A DNA stretch of 64,000 nucleotides from Cellvibrio fontiphilus (GCF_035317345.1 NZ_JAYKTU010000002.1), one strand, 5' to 3'; positions 44,717-54,635 are shown, numbered from the stretch's first letter. Translations and numbers: made by a program. The notes: generated by a model from the letters alone, not told the origin.

Positions 44717-46128
44717 GAGACTTGCAACTCCCGTTTGGAAAATATATCCATGGATGCGGGCGCAAAAAAATCCTGAAACGCAATACGCTGTTCAAGCGGA
44801 TACACCTGCCTCCCAGCCAGTTGATTGACAATAATTGAATTGCGATAGGCCGCCATGCTCAGATCCGGCGTAACAAAACCATGCACCTGCAAACCCAGGT
44901 TTTGCGCATAGATACTCTTGCCTTGCCGGTCAATAGCGTAGTTGCGATCTGGCTGTGGCTGCCCCTGCTCATCCCAACAAATATGCGCGCTTAGCGGTGC
45001 CAAAAACTCCGGCACTTTGTAGGAATAACCCGTGGCAAGGATGACAGCGTCGGCCATCAGGCGGAACGGCTGTTGTTGCTCGCGCTGGCAAAAATCCAAA
45101 GTGAATTCCTGGCTCGCAGCATGAAACTCTGCAGCTTGCAATTCCGCATTCGCATTGAGCCGGGCGATACTATGACCTGCCAATTTTTGTTCGTAGAGAC
45201 AATCAAAAATCGCATCCAGTAAATCGCGATTAATGCCTTTATAGAGATGGGTCTGCGACGCCAGCAATTGTTTTCGCTGCTGCGGTGCAAGTGAAGAGAA
45301 GTAATGCAAATAATCGGGCGAACTTAATTCCAGAGTGAGCTTGTTATATTCCAGCGGTGCAAATTGTGGTGAGCGAGTCAACCAGTGCAGTTGATAATTA
45401 TGCCCAGGCGCTTGCTGTAATAAATCGTAAAAAATCTCGGCAGCGCTTTGGCCACTACCCACAATCACAATCGTATTTTTTTGCAGCAAACTCGCTTTGT
45501 GTGTCAGGTAATCACTGGAATGAATGGCTTTGTGGCGTATCGCATCGGCTGCCTGCGGCCAGTGAGGTGATGTACCTGTGCCCAGTATGAGTTTGCGGCA
45601 ACGGTAATAATGATAGGCGTGAGTGACACAGCACTGGGATTTCACCAGATATTGCTGCTCCGCCTCCAGATAACGCAACAGCACCACGCGCCGGTTAAAT
45701 TGCACATTGTGTAACTGCCGACAAACCCACTGACAATAGCGGTTGTATTCGCGGCGCAATAAAAATAAATTTTCGCGTATGCAAAATGAATACAACTGAC
45801 CATTTTGTTTGGCGTAATTCAAAAAACTGAAACGGCTGGTAGGATCAGCCATAGTCACCAAATCCGCGGTGTGCGGAGTTTGTAAACGTGTCCCTTTTAG
45901 CAACATACCCGGGTGCCAATTAAATTCAGGCCGCGCATCCAAAAATAAACCGGTCAATTCGCTGACTGGTTCAAGCAGACACGCCAACCCCAAATTAAAG
46001 GGCCCCAACCCTATGCCAATAAAATCCAATACCGGTAAATCCTGCCCTGCCCCTAGCGAAAATACTTGTGCCGAACCGCTGCGCTGGCCAAGGGCCGCGC
46101 GCTTAACAATCGAAAGTGGGTCTGTCAT
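44713..46128 (-). CDS. diamine/ornithine/lysine N-hydroxylating monooxygenase
   Basis: A 471-residue FAD- and NADPH-dependent N-monooxygenase (AlcA/IucD/PvdA family) that hydroxylates an amino group for hydroxamate formation. FAD site DFIGIGLGPFNLG (35-47), NADPH site VIVGSGQSAAE (221-231) and C-terminal ATGYSYKVPEFL are present. The pairing with an AlcB-AlcC fusion points to putrescine or cadaverine as substrate rather than ornithine; this is inference. ATG at 46128 has AAGGAG upstream; the frame extends to 46257, which would overlap the Fur site and is rejected. First gene of the siderophore operon. Confidence 0.92.
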   Translation of the reverse strand: MTDPLSIVKRAALGQRSGSAQVFSLGAGQDLPVLDFIGIGLGPFNLGLACLLEPVSELTGLFLDARPEFNWHPGMLLKGTRLQTPHTADLVTMADPTSRFSFLNYAKQNGQLYSFCIRENLFLLRREYNRYCQWVCRQLHNVQFNRRVVLLRYLEAEQQYLVKSQCCVTHAYHYYRCRKLILGTGTSPHWPQAADAIRHKAIHSSDYLTHKASLLQKNTIVIVGSGQSAAEIFYDLLQQAPGHNYQLHWLTRSPQFAPLEYNKLTLELSSPDYLHYFSSLAPQQRKQLLASQTHLYKGINRDLLDAIFDCLYEQKLAGHSIARLNANAELQAAEFHAASQEFTLDFCQREQQQPFRLMADAVILATGYSYKVPEFLAPLSAHICWDEQGQPQPDRNYAIDRQGKSIYAQNLGLQVHGFVTPDLSMAAYRNSIIVNQLAGRQVYPLEQRIAFQDFFAPASMDIFSKRELQVS

Positions 46129-46252
46129 AAACCATCGCTCCTTCTTTTTCATTGATACAAACGGCCAATAAACCCTGCAGCTGGCCAATAACAGGCCGCC
46201 GCGGGGTATGAAATTGCGTCGTCTTCCCCGACTTCCTCCCTGCTCACGCAAT

Positions 46253-46290
46253 CTCATTTGATAATTATTATCATTTGATAATTATTACAT
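46253..46290 (-). promoter_or_regulatory. Fur boxes upstream of the siderophore operon
   Basis: TGATAATTATTATCA at 46259-46273 is a perfect 7-1-7 Fur inverted repeat. A second TGATAATTATTACAT follows at 46276-46290. They lie 130 bases before the monooxygenase start, so iron repression of the operon is expected. Confidence 0.9.
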
Positions 46291-46391
46291 CAAGACTTAT
46301 TTAATTCCCCTCCCGATATTTCTGCCGAAGATTGACCTTAGCTCACAGTGAGTTGTTGATATTTACCCACAAAAGTAAAAATACTCAAAAT

Positions 46392-46427
46392 CATTTGATA
46401 GTAATTATCATTTGATAATAAAATCAC
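46392..46427 (+). promoter_or_regulatory. Fur boxes upstream of the siderophore receptor
   Basis: TGATAGTAATTATCA at 46396-46410 (one change from a perfect 7-1-7 repeat) and a weaker TGATAATAAAATCAC at 46413-46427, about 45 bases before the receptor start. Confidence 0.85.
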
Positions 46428-46468
46428 AGACCTCAGCTCAACTTCACCTGTTAGGAAACCCATTCACC

Positions 46469-48598
46469 ATGACCTTGAATAAAACCCTGCTTGCCAGCGC
46501 TATTGCCGGCGTCTTGTTTAACTCTGCCGTTAGCATTGCCGCTGAGCAGCCAGGCAAGCTTAAAACCGTAAAAGTGGAAGCCGACGCACTGGGTAACACC
46601 ACCGAACAGACCGATTCCTATACCACCGGCAGCATGAGCACCGCGACCAAACTGGATTTGAGCATCCGCGAGACACCGCAATCGGTATCGGTGATCACCA
46701 GCCAGCAGATTGAAGACCTGAATATTGTCACCGTAAATGAAGCGCTGGATACCGCCACCGGTGTAAGCGTGAAACGCTCGGAAACCGACCGTACCTACTT
46801 TGAAGCGCGCGGCTTTAACATCAATAACTTCCAAATGGATGGCGTAGGCATTCCCCTACACTGGGGTTTGCTGGAAGGCGATATCGATATGGCCACCTAT
46901 GACCGCGTGGAAATAGTGCGCGGCGCCAGTGGTTTGATGAGCGGTTTAGGCAGCCCCGCAGCCACCGTCAACCTGATCCGCAAACGCCCCACTGCAGAAA
47001 CCCAGGCCAGTGCCAGCCTGACCCAGGCGCGCTGGGATGACACTCGCCTGACCGCTGATGTATCCGGCCAGGTGGCAGAACCCATTCGCGCCCGTGTGGT
47101 AGTAAGCGACCAGAGCCGCGATTCCTATTTGCAGGATTACCACAAAGACCTGAGCAGCACCTATGGTGTGGTGGAGGCTGATTTGGGCTTGAACACCCTG
47201 CTCACCGCTGGTATCAGCCGCCAAAAAAGTGAAGCCGACAGCCCTATGTGGGGCGCCCTCACCCTGACTTATCTGGCCGATGATGGCAGCAGTCGCCCCA
47301 CCAACTTCCGTCGCTCTATGAACAGCTCGGCTGACTGGGCTTATTGGGATGTAAAAGACACGCGCAGTTTTGTGGAGCTGGACCACACCTGGGCCAATGG
47401 CTGGAATACCAAAGCCACCTACAACCGCACCAAAACCCGGGGCGCACAAGAGCTGCTTTATGTATACGGCACACTCAATGAAGATATGTCCGGCTTGACC
47501 GGTTGGGCCGGAAAATTTGACCGCGAAACTGATATCAAACTCTTTGATATCGCCACCAGCGGCGAATTCACCACCGGCAGCCTTACCCACAAATTTGTAG
47601 TAGGCGCCAATCAAGCCGATAACGATGTCGATGAACATGCGCTCTACGACTACACCACCGGTAACGGCTTTCCGGCCATTACCAATATGGCCGAATGGAC
47701 CGGCGATACCCCATACCCCACCTTTGCCGATATGCCCAATGGTGAAATCACCAGCGACAAACAAACCGGTGTCTACCTGGCGGGCCAGTTCAGTTTGAGC
47801 GACGACTTGAAACTGCTGACCGGCGCCCGTTCAGCGCGCTACGAAAGCGACAGCGTCAGCTACGGCGCCAATCTGAGTAAAAAAGATGATGTAGTGGTGC
47901 CCTACGCTGGCCTGACTTACGACTTGAATAAACAACTCACTCTCTACACCAGCTACACCGAAACTTTTACCCCGCAAAGCGAGAGCAAGCTTTCCGGCGA
48001 GCGCCTTGATCCGGTGACAGGTGTAAATAAAGAAGTGGGTTTAAAAGGCGAATTCTTTGAAGGCAAACTCAACACCAGTTTCGCGGTGTTTGAAACGGCA
48101 CAAGAAGGTTTGGCGACAGTGGCTGGTTTTAACACCGACCCTAACCAAGGTGAAACCGGTAATTATTATGAGGGCGATGATTATGAGTCGCGCGGTTTTG
48201 AATTTGAAATCGCCGGTGAACTGACCGAGCAGATCAACCTGGTGCTGGGTTACACCAACCTCACTATCGACGATAACAAGGGCGAAGTCTCGCGCACCTT
48301 CACACCCAAACAATCCGCCAAATTTACCGTCAATTACTACCCGCAATTTGCGCCAGGTTTGAAGTTGGGGAGTTTTGTGGAATACCGTTCAGATACCTAT
48401 CTGCGCGGCACAGTGATCGAGCAGGATGCATTGACCTTGGTGGATCTCTTTGCCAGCTACGAGTTCAACGACAACTGGTCGGCATCACTCAACCTGAGCA
48501 ACATCACCGACGAAACCTACCTCACCAGTTTTGAATACAGCCAGGCTTATTACGCCGAACCGCGCAACATCAGCGCGACGATTCGCTGGCAATACTAA
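46469..48598 (+). CDS. TonB-dependent ferric hydroxamate siderophore receptor
   Basis: A 709-residue outer-membrane receptor of the FhuE/FauA/FpvA branch: signal peptide ending SIAAEQ, short N-terminus without a signalling domain, TonB-box region TVKVEADALG, plug (IRETPQSVSVITSQQIED, VEIVRGASGLMSGLGSPAATVN) and barrel ending in R-W-Q-Y. Divergent from the siderophore operon with shared Fur sites, so it very likely imports that siderophore. ATG at 46469 has AGGAAA upstream; the in-frame ATG at 46412 lies in the Fur region and is not used. Confidence 0.92.
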   Translation: MTLNKTLLASAIAGVLFNSAVSIAAEQPGKLKTVKVEADALGNTTEQTDSYTTGSMSTATKLDLSIRETPQSVSVITSQQIEDLNIVTVNEALDTATGVSVKRSETDRTYFEARGFNINNFQMDGVGIPLHWGLLEGDIDMATYDRVEIVRGASGLMSGLGSPAATVNLIRKRPTAETQASASLTQARWDDTRLTADVSGQVAEPIRARVVVSDQSRDSYLQDYHKDLSSTYGVVEADLGLNTLLTAGISRQKSEADSPMWGALTLTYLADDGSSRPTNFRRSMNSSADWAYWDVKDTRSFVELDHTWANGWNTKATYNRTKTRGAQELLYVYGTLNEDMSGLTGWAGKFDRETDIKLFDIATSGEFTTGSLTHKFVVGANQADNDVDEHALYDYTTGNGFPAITNMAEWTGDTPYPTFADMPNGEITSDKQTGVYLAGQFSLSDDLKLLTGARSARYESDSVSYGANLSKKDDVVVPYAGLTYDLNKQLTLYTSYTETFTPQSESKLSGERLDPVTGVNKEVGLKGEFFEGKLNTSFAVFETAQEGLATVAGFNTDPNQGETGNYYEGDDYESRGFEFEIAGELTEQINLVLGYTNLTIDDNKGEVSRTFTPKQSAKFTVNYYPQFAPGLKLGSFVEYRSDTYLRGTVIEQDALTLVDLFASYEFNDNWSASLNLSNITDETYLTSFEYSQAYYAEPRNISATIRWQY

Positions 48599-48600
48599 TA

Positions 48601-48647
48601 AAAAATCCCGCCGGGTCAGTCCCGGCGTTAGACCCGGCGGGATTTTT
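48601..48647 (+). terminator. strong terminator after the siderophore receptor
   Basis: Seventeen-base-pair perfect inverted repeat (48601-48617 with 48631-48647) with A5 on the left and T5 on the right, so it can act on both strands. Confidence 0.93.
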
Positions 48648-48726
48648 GTTTTTTTAGATCACATTCGTTTTTAACTTCCAATATTCCCTCATCGCTTCGT
48701 TCACTGCACCAACTTACTGCTCTGAC

Positions 48727-51231
48727 TCACTCGCCCAACTCACTCGCGGTATAAGGTTGGTTGCGGTTTGCGGTTTGTGCACGAACCTTGGCGACTTCAT
48801 CAGCGCTGATTGCCTGCGCGGCATTGCCCCAGTTGTTGCGAATGTAGGTGGCAATGTCGGCGGTGTCCTGATCGCTAAAGTTTGGATTAGCGCCTAAGCC
48901 CGGCATCATCATCGGTAATTGGTAATGCACACCATTCACAGTGATGGGGCCATTTAAACCGTGCAGTAATATTTTGATTAAACGTTCCGGTTCACCGGTA
49001 ACCCATTCACTCTGTGCCAGTGGCGGTGCCATGCCGTCCATACCCTGCCCTTGTTTGCCGTGGCAACCAAAACAGGCTGCGCCACCGTCAAATAACGCCT
49101 GTCCACGGTAGTATTGGTTTTGCTCCTGGGTGACAAGTTTATTGAAATTACTTTCGATAATTTTTTGTTTGCCCACCAAATCCAGCAACGCAATTAATTC
49201 CTGACTGGCATCAGCGCCTAACAATGTTTTTAACGCTTGTTCGCGACCCGCGATACCACTGACTACCGCCTGATTGATCAACGGCTGATCGCCATAATTC
49301 GCCAACACCGTTTTGATTAGTGCCAAACCGGAATCGATTGTTAATTCACCGGCACTGAGCGCAATCTGCACAGCTACCTCATAGTCACTTTTGGCCAGCT
49401 CTGCCAAACGCGGGGCAAATTGTTGCTGCTCGGCTTTGGACAAATGCTTTAACAACGCGATTGCTGAAATTTGCACCTTGGGGTGGGAAGCATGCAAACC
49501 GGCGCGGATGCTGCTGGCATTAACAACATTTAATCCCTCCAGCGTCCAAAGTGCATTGATTTGTGCGCGGTGATCACGGCTTTGTTGCACCAGGCGAGTA
49601 ATCGCCTCAGTCACACTTTTATCGTTCTGCTGGATGATCAAGCGTCTGGCGGTATCGCGATACCAACCGTTGGCGTGCGCCAAATAGGGAACTAACTGCG
49701 CGGCGCTTTTACCTCCCATTTGAGCACCTTCCAATTGTGGCTTGGGCGCTAAAGGGTTAGCGGCCCAACGCAGGCGATAAATACGCCCCAGCCTGCTGTT
49801 ATGTTTATGGAGTTGGCGACTTTCTGATTGCTCGCGCAAATAGCTGGTTAAATATTCTTTATGCTGGATAACACCGTGATACATATCGAGAATATAAAGT
49901 GAACCATCGGGTGCGGTGTATAAATTTACCGGGCGAAACCGTTCATCGGTGGAGGCGAGAATTTCACCTTGCGGATAAATCTCCTCGCCGCGAAATTGCC
50001 CTTGCTCTTCGATAATACGTCTGGCCGAGATTAAATTGGCCGCCGGCTCCGGAGTAAAAGCAACGCCATAAAATTCAGCGGGAAATTGATCCCCGCGATA
50101 AACCACACTGCCACTGGCCGCGGTGAAATTAATTAATTTGCCTTTATTTGGCCCTGCCGCAACCAGAGTTTCTGGCAGATAAGCGCGGTTCACGCCCGGG
50201 TTAATTCGCGCTGGATAAATTTGGTTGCCGCCAATACTCTGTGCTTTTATTTCCTGCACCAAACCGGGGTTTTTATTCAATGAATTAGGGCGCAAATATT
50301 CGCCCTGCGCTGGCGCACTGTTCCATGTGTGAAACAGGCGGCCATAGTCATCCATACTCATGCCCCACTGACCGCGATATTCAGTCGTGGCGCTCGCCAT
50401 TTTCCAATAACGGTTGCGATAAATTTCTTCCGCACCCGCAGGCAATTCACTATCGAGTGGCAATATTTTGTAACGGCGATCACTCTTGGCGTTGTAGTAC
50501 CAATTGTCCAACCCAAACAACATGCCATTGGCTTTGTGCTCAACACTGCCGCCTTGGGCATAGGTTGGATCAACCACTTCACGCACCCCCAATTTATCGC
50601 CTGCCAGAACTTCGGCAAAATACAATTGGGTTTGATCCGCGTAGAGAATACCGCCTTTAACCAACACAATGGTGCGCGGTAAAATCAAATCATTTAAAAA
50701 TACTTTGCGCTTATCAACTTTACCGTCGCCGTTTGTATCCTCGAGGATGGCGATATTACCTTTGGGGATTTCTTCATTATTGCCGTCCAAATCCGGCATG
50801 AAGGTGTTCATCTCCGCCACCCACATACGCCCATTGCCATCAAAACTCATGGCCACCGGGCTAAAAACATGGGGTTCAGCGGCAACATTTTCTATGACAA
50901 AACCGGGCTGTAGCTGCATGGACTTTAATGCTTGTGGCACCGCTAAAACCGGCGCCGGAGGAATATCCTCGGCGGCAATCGGCGGTGTCATATCCTCGCC
51001 CTTGCGATCACCGAGATTTCTTACCGGCGTGCTTTTTGTTGCTTCAGGTTTTGTTGCTTCGTTTTTTTTGGTATCAGGCGCAGCATTTTTTTCTGAATGT
51101 AAATTATCTGTACTGCAGCTGACTATTGATAAACCCAGCATTGATAAACCCAGCAGTGCACAAATCAACAGATGTGCGTTTGATTTTTTGAAATTTATTC
51201 TTGGTTTTTTGGGATCTATGGACCTAGACAA
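48727..51231 (-). CDS. lipoprotein PVC-type dehydrogenase: beta-propeller, HEAT and cytochrome c domains
   Basis: An 834-residue exported lipoprotein (hydrophobic leader, lipobox SIVSC with C39). Residues about 100-490 are a sugar-dehydrogenase-like propeller (FSPVAMSFDGNGRMWVAEM, LYILDMYHGV), about 500-690 are HEAT-like helical repeats, and about 700-815 a cytochrome c domain with heme motif CFGCH (720-724) and a candidate Met ligand in MMMPGLG. This is the layout of the putative membrane-bound dehydrogenases common in Planctomycetes. The only good start is TTG at 51231, three bases past the DUF1080 stop, with a GGA upstream. A role in oxidation of sugars is inferred from the partner gene. 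Confidence 0.82.
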   Translation of the reverse strand: MSRSIDPKKPRINFKKSNAHLLICALLGLSMLGLSIVSCSTDNLHSEKNAAPDTKKNEATKPEATKSTPVRNLGDRKGEDMTPPIAAEDIPPAPVLAVPQALKSMQLQPGFVIENVAAEPHVFSPVAMSFDGNGRMWVAEMNTFMPDLDGNNEEIPKGNIAILEDTNGDGKVDKRKVFLNDLILPRTIVLVKGGILYADQTQLYFAEVLAGDKLGVREVVDPTYAQGGSVEHKANGMLFGLDNWYYNAKSDRRYKILPLDSELPAGAEEIYRNRYWKMASATTEYRGQWGMSMDDYGRLFHTWNSAPAQGEYLRPNSLNKNPGLVQEIKAQSIGGNQIYPARINPGVNRAYLPETLVAAGPNKGKLINFTAASGSVVYRGDQFPAEFYGVAFTPEPAANLISARRIIEEQGQFRGEEIYPQGEILASTDERFRPVNLYTAPDGSLYILDMYHGVIQHKEYLTSYLREQSESRQLHKHNSRLGRIYRLRWAANPLAPKPQLEGAQMGGKSAAQLVPYLAHANGWYRDTARRLIIQQNDKSVTEAITRLVQQSRDHRAQINALWTLEGLNVVNASSIRAGLHASHPKVQISAIALLKHLSKAEQQQFAPRLAELAKSDYEVAVQIALSAGELTIDSGLALIKTVLANYGDQPLINQAVVSGIAGREQALKTLLGADASQELIALLDLVGKQKIIESNFNKLVTQEQNQYYRGQALFDGGAACFGCHGKQGQGMDGMAPPLAQSEWVTGEPERLIKILLHGLNGPITVNGVHYQLPMMMPGLGANPNFSDQDTADIATYIRNNWGNAAQAISADEVAKVRAQTANRNQPYTASELGE

Positions 51232-51234
51232 AAT

Positions 51235-51957
51235 TTATTCCAGTTCAGTGATAAATAGATTGCGAAAGCGAACGATGTTATTGGTAGTGCCAGTGGTTTT
51301 CAGCAATTCACTGCCGTGGTGCTGCAAGCCAATAAAACCCTGGGTGTCTTTATTATCTTTGACGTGGGTAGTGAGCACACCGTTGAGATAAATTTTAATA
51401 TCACTGCCACGGCATTCAATGCGGTACTGGTTCCATTGCAAATGGCGATAGGCGTTAGCCATTTCATTGGTCCATGCACTCAGATAATTTTTTACAAAAT
51501 CGGCATCGGGGAAGGAGCGTGTTGCATGGACAGGATGCAACCATTCACGCCGCGCCTGATCATACAAACCACCGCTCCACTTGCGCTCGCTCGGGTCCAC
51601 TTCGGCTTGATAACCCATGGCTTGCTGACGATTGTTATCAGTTTTGATTTGACCGCGAAACATAATGCCGGAATTACTGTATTCACTTACATCCGGCATC
51701 AAAACTTCCGCCGTCAAAATAAAATTCTCATAGGTTTTTTTGGTGGTGAAAAACCAATTATCGGTCGATTGGAGAATTAGCTCACCCGCTTCGACCCTGG
51801 CGCTGCCATAGTCATAGATATTGTTGAATTGACTGAGTTTATCGTCAATCAAATTCACTGGCTGGGGTTGGTGCTGGTATTGGAGCTGGGATTGGAGCTG
51901 CCCGGCAAAAGCAACACTGACCACGAGTGAAGCAAACAGAATTATTATTTTTAGCAT
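51235..51957 (-). CDS. exported DUF1080 (3-keto-disaccharide hydrolase-type) protein
   Basis: A 240-residue protein with a signal peptide (ending AFAGQ) and one DUF1080 concanavalin-like fold (SGIMFRGQIKTDN, MGYQAEVDPSERKWSGGLYD, GFIGLQHHG). Some DUF1080 proteins hydrolyse 3-keto-disaccharides made by sugar 3-dehydrogenases. The dehydrogenase gene follows after three bases, which fits a coupled periplasmic oxidation/hydrolysis pathway. ATG at 51957 is taken over TTG at 51963. Confidence 0.85.
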   Translation of the reverse strand: MLKIIILFASLVVSVAFAGQLQSQLQYQHQPQPVNLIDDKLSQFNNIYDYGSARVEAGELILQSTDNWFFTTKKTYENFILTAEVLMPDVSEYSNSGIMFRGQIKTDNNRQQAMGYQAEVDPSERKWSGGLYDQARREWLHPVHATRSFPDADFVKNYLSAWTNEMANAYRHLQWNQYRIECRGSDIKIYLNGVLTTHVKDNKDTQGFIGLQHHGSELLKTTGTTNNIVRFRNLFITELE

Positions 51958-52066
51958 AATCAATAAAACCTGATAACAGATCTAACACATGGTAAAACAG
52001 CGTCCAGAGCTGACCATAATACAAACAGCCACTAAATGACACGCGGTTTGCATAAATTTAAGTTTC

Positions 52067-52092
52067 AAAAAAAATGGGCGCCGCAGCGCCCA
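52067..52092 (-). terminator. rho-independent terminator after the FhuA-like receptor
   Basis: On the minus strand TGGGCGC/GCGCCCA stem, four-base loop and a T8 tract. Confidence 0.92.
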
Positions 52093-52160
52093 CTTTCAAT
52101 CATCTACTAATCACCGGATACATTAAACAATCCCAGGACTCATGAAAAAATCACAAGGGA

Positions 52161-54311
52161 TTAGAAGTTATAACGCACATCCGCCGTGACGGTTCTACGC
52201 TCACCGGCAAAACAATCGCCGCGCGCCAAGCAACTGGTGTAGTGGATCTTGTCTTCCAGGTTGCGGGCGTTCAGGCTGAAAAACCAGTTTTCCAGCTCAT
52301 AACCCAGCATTGCATCCACCAGGGTGTAACCATCAATACGGATATTGCGGTTGTCGCGGCCGTCCCAGCTCTTGCCTATATCGCGCAGGCCCAAACCAAC
52401 CCGCAAGCCTTGCAAGTCACCGGTAAAACGATAACTACCCCAGAAGGAGGCCAGGTTTTCCGGTATTGCAGCAAAACGGTAGCCCGTGACCTTGTCCTGG
52501 GTGTCTGTATAGCTGTAACTGGCGATTAAATCCCACTGTGCCCAGCTGCCCTGCACCTCTAACTCGGCACCTTCGCTCTTGGCTTCGCCGGTTTGCACTG
52601 TGCCTTGTTTGAAGGTGTTGTCAGGCTGCGGCACAGATACGCTTACCGTGCGGCCGTTTTCGTTGATCTCAAACAGCGCAAAGGTCACCAGCAGATTGCT
52701 GCTACCCGGTTGGTATTTAACCCCCAGTTCGGTTTGCTCACCGGTTTTGGGTTTGAGCGCCTCGTCGTAAACATTAAAGCCCGCCATAGGCTCAAAGGAT
52801 TCGGTGTAGCTGGCGTAGGGCCGCAGGCCGTTGGCAAATTGGTACATCACACCCACACGGCCGGTATCGGCATCGGTGTCGTAATTGACGTTCGCCGCAT
52901 TCTGGTTTTGGGATTTCACCTGATCGCGACGCAAAGCAGCGGTTAATACCCAATTGCCGGCAGTCATATGATCCTGAATATAAAAACCCTCTTGCTCCAA
53001 TTGGGTATAGGGGTAATTAGTGATGTTTGGCGTTGGCAGGTACTGGCCATACACTGGGTTATACAGGTCGATGGAGCCACCGGCACCGGGCGTGGCATAG
53101 CTGCCGTTGCTGCGCCAGAAATCATTGTCGATTGTGGCGTCCTGCACATCCACTCCGACCACCAGCTTATGGTCGATAAAACCGGTACTAAAACTGCCCT
53201 GCAGATTGACATCCCCCACCAGCACTTCACTGCTGGCATCACTGACATAGGCAGCGCGGTTGATAGTACGGCCATCAGCATTAATACGCAGGCCGGAGCC
53301 GGTAAATACCGGCCACATGGACCAGTAATCGGCGCTGCTGTCGGTGTGACGCACACGGGCATTGAGCGTCCAACTGTCGTTTAAGGCTTGCGTGGCAAGC
53401 AGGGTGAAGGCTTCCTGCTCGGAGTTGTACTTGTCCCATCCCGGCTCACTCAGAAACACACCCGGGTCGATATCGCCAAATGCACCGGGCAGTACCGTGC
53501 CCTGCCAGGGCAGGAATTGGGTGCCGGTGCCGGTTTCATCCTTCTGGATATTCGCCAAAAGGGTGATGCTGGTTGCCTCGCTGGGTTTCCAGGTGAGCGA
53601 GGGGCTGAATACACGGCTGTCGTCATTCACATAATCGGTTTGGGTTTCGCTGTCGCGCCCCAGGGCGACCACACGGAATAACCACTCGCCGTCTGCATCC
53701 AAGGCACCGGTAACATCAGCCGCCAATTGTTTACGTTCAAAGGTGCCGTACTGCGCCCAGACCTGCGCCGAAAATTCCTGTTCAGGCAACTTGGAGCTGA
53801 GGTTAACCACACCACCCAGCGAGCCCTGCCCGTAAAGTACCGAGGACGGCCCCTTGAGGATTTCCACGCGCTCAAGCGTATAAGGCACTGCGCGGGTATT
53901 GTTGTAATTGCCAAACAGGGATTTGAGACCATCGATGTACTGCACTGGCGCTGTACCGCGAATGGTCGACCAATCGCCGCGACTGTCGATGCCGTAAGTG
54001 CCGCCATTCACACCAGCAGAATATTGCAGCGCGTCTTGCAGGGTTTTTACGCCCGTGGCGGTGAAAAAGTCCTCGGTTAAAATCGACACCGAAAAAGGTG
54101 TTTCTACCAAAGGCACATCAATTTTGCCCACGGCGGTGGTGCGCTGGGCAAGGTCTTTGCCCACCACAGTCACTTGTTCAATACCAGTGCTCGCCGCCTT
54201 GGGTTCGGCAGCAAGCGCCGCAACATGGCCAAAACCGGCCACTAAACCCATAGCGAGAGCCAGGGGGTGAGCTGCGCGGCGCGCAGAAACAGGCAGAGTG
54301 TTTGATATCAC
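52161..54311 (-). CDS. TonB-dependent siderophore receptor, FhuA-like
   Basis: A 716-residue outer-membrane receptor: signal peptide ending AALAAEP, TonB-box-like EQVTVVGKD, plug (PFSVSILTEDFF, VEILKGPSSVLYGQGSLGGVVN), barrel, and the C-terminal loop TSCLARGDCFAGERR with two cysteines, typical of FhuA/FoxA-type hydroxamate receptors. The likely start is GTG at 54311 with GGGAG nine bases upstream; TTG at 54341 is less likely and there is no ATG before the signal peptide. Fur-like sites lie upstream. Substrate may be a xenosiderophore. Confidence 0.88.
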   Translation of the reverse strand: MISNTLPVSARRAAHPLALAMGLVAGFGHVAALAAEPKAASTGIEQVTVVGKDLAQRTTAVGKIDVPLVETPFSVSILTEDFFTATGVKTLQDALQYSAGVNGGTYGIDSRGDWSTIRGTAPVQYIDGLKSLFGNYNNTRAVPYTLERVEILKGPSSVLYGQGSLGGVVNLSSKLPEQEFSAQVWAQYGTFERKQLAADVTGALDADGEWLFRVVALGRDSETQTDYVNDDSRVFSPSLTWKPSEATSITLLANIQKDETGTGTQFLPWQGTVLPGAFGDIDPGVFLSEPGWDKYNSEQEAFTLLATQALNDSWTLNARVRHTDSSADYWSMWPVFTGSGLRINADGRTINRAAYVSDASSEVLVGDVNLQGSFSTGFIDHKLVVGVDVQDATIDNDFWRSNGSYATPGAGGSIDLYNPVYGQYLPTPNITNYPYTQLEQEGFYIQDHMTAGNWVLTAALRRDQVKSQNQNAANVNYDTDADTGRVGVMYQFANGLRPYASYTESFEPMAGFNVYDEALKPKTGEQTELGVKYQPGSSNLLVTFALFEINENGRTVSVSVPQPDNTFKQGTVQTGEAKSEGAELEVQGSWAQWDLIASYSYTDTQDKVTGYRFAAIPENLASFWGSYRFTGDLQGLRVGLGLRDIGKSWDGRDNRNIRIDGYTLVDAMLGYELENWFFSLNARNLEDKIHYTSCLARGDCFAGERRTVTADVRYNF

Positions 54312-54635
54312 AGCGAATAACTCCCAGATGCTAAATCCCAATGATTAAATAGACTTAATCCATTTTGATAATAATTCCCATTGGAGATATTATTGCATTG
54401 GCATCAAATTAATCGCAAATGATAATTGCTATTAATAGCTTTTGAAAAATCCAGACCTATCCCCCCTCTTCTGTTCATTCCCAACGGCCTGCCCTGGCTG
54501 GGTTTGATGTAAATGGTTCTTGTTTGCTATAGTGCCGCATCTGAAAAACAATGCTTTACGTATTTGATTGCCATAATCACTTGTCGCCGAGCCAAAAAAG
54601 CTATTGCAACCTACTGTTAACCGAAGGAACCTCAC
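54312..54635. other. divergent intergenic region between two receptors
   Basis: Non-coding; AT-rich. Holds Fur-like sites near 54366-54434 on the side of the FhuA-like gene and the leader of the FecA-like gene, with GAAGGAAC before ATG 54636. Confidence 0.7.
54366..54434 (-). promoter_or_regulatory. candidate Fur boxes upstream of FhuA-like receptor
   Basis: TGATAATAATTCCCA (54366-54380) and TGATAATTGCTATTA (54420-54434) each keep an intact left arm TGATAAT but a degenerate right arm. Confidence 0.6.

Noticed and set aside
46129..46257. 43 extra N-terminal codons on the monooxygenase
   Set aside because: The Arg/Gly-rich extension overlaps the Fur box and has no family counterpart; ATG at 46128 has AAGGAG.
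46946..47764. 272-codon minus-strand frame in the siderophore receptor gene
   Set aside because: Antisense shadow; Gly/Val/Ile-rich reading of the receptor codons with no domain or ribosome site.
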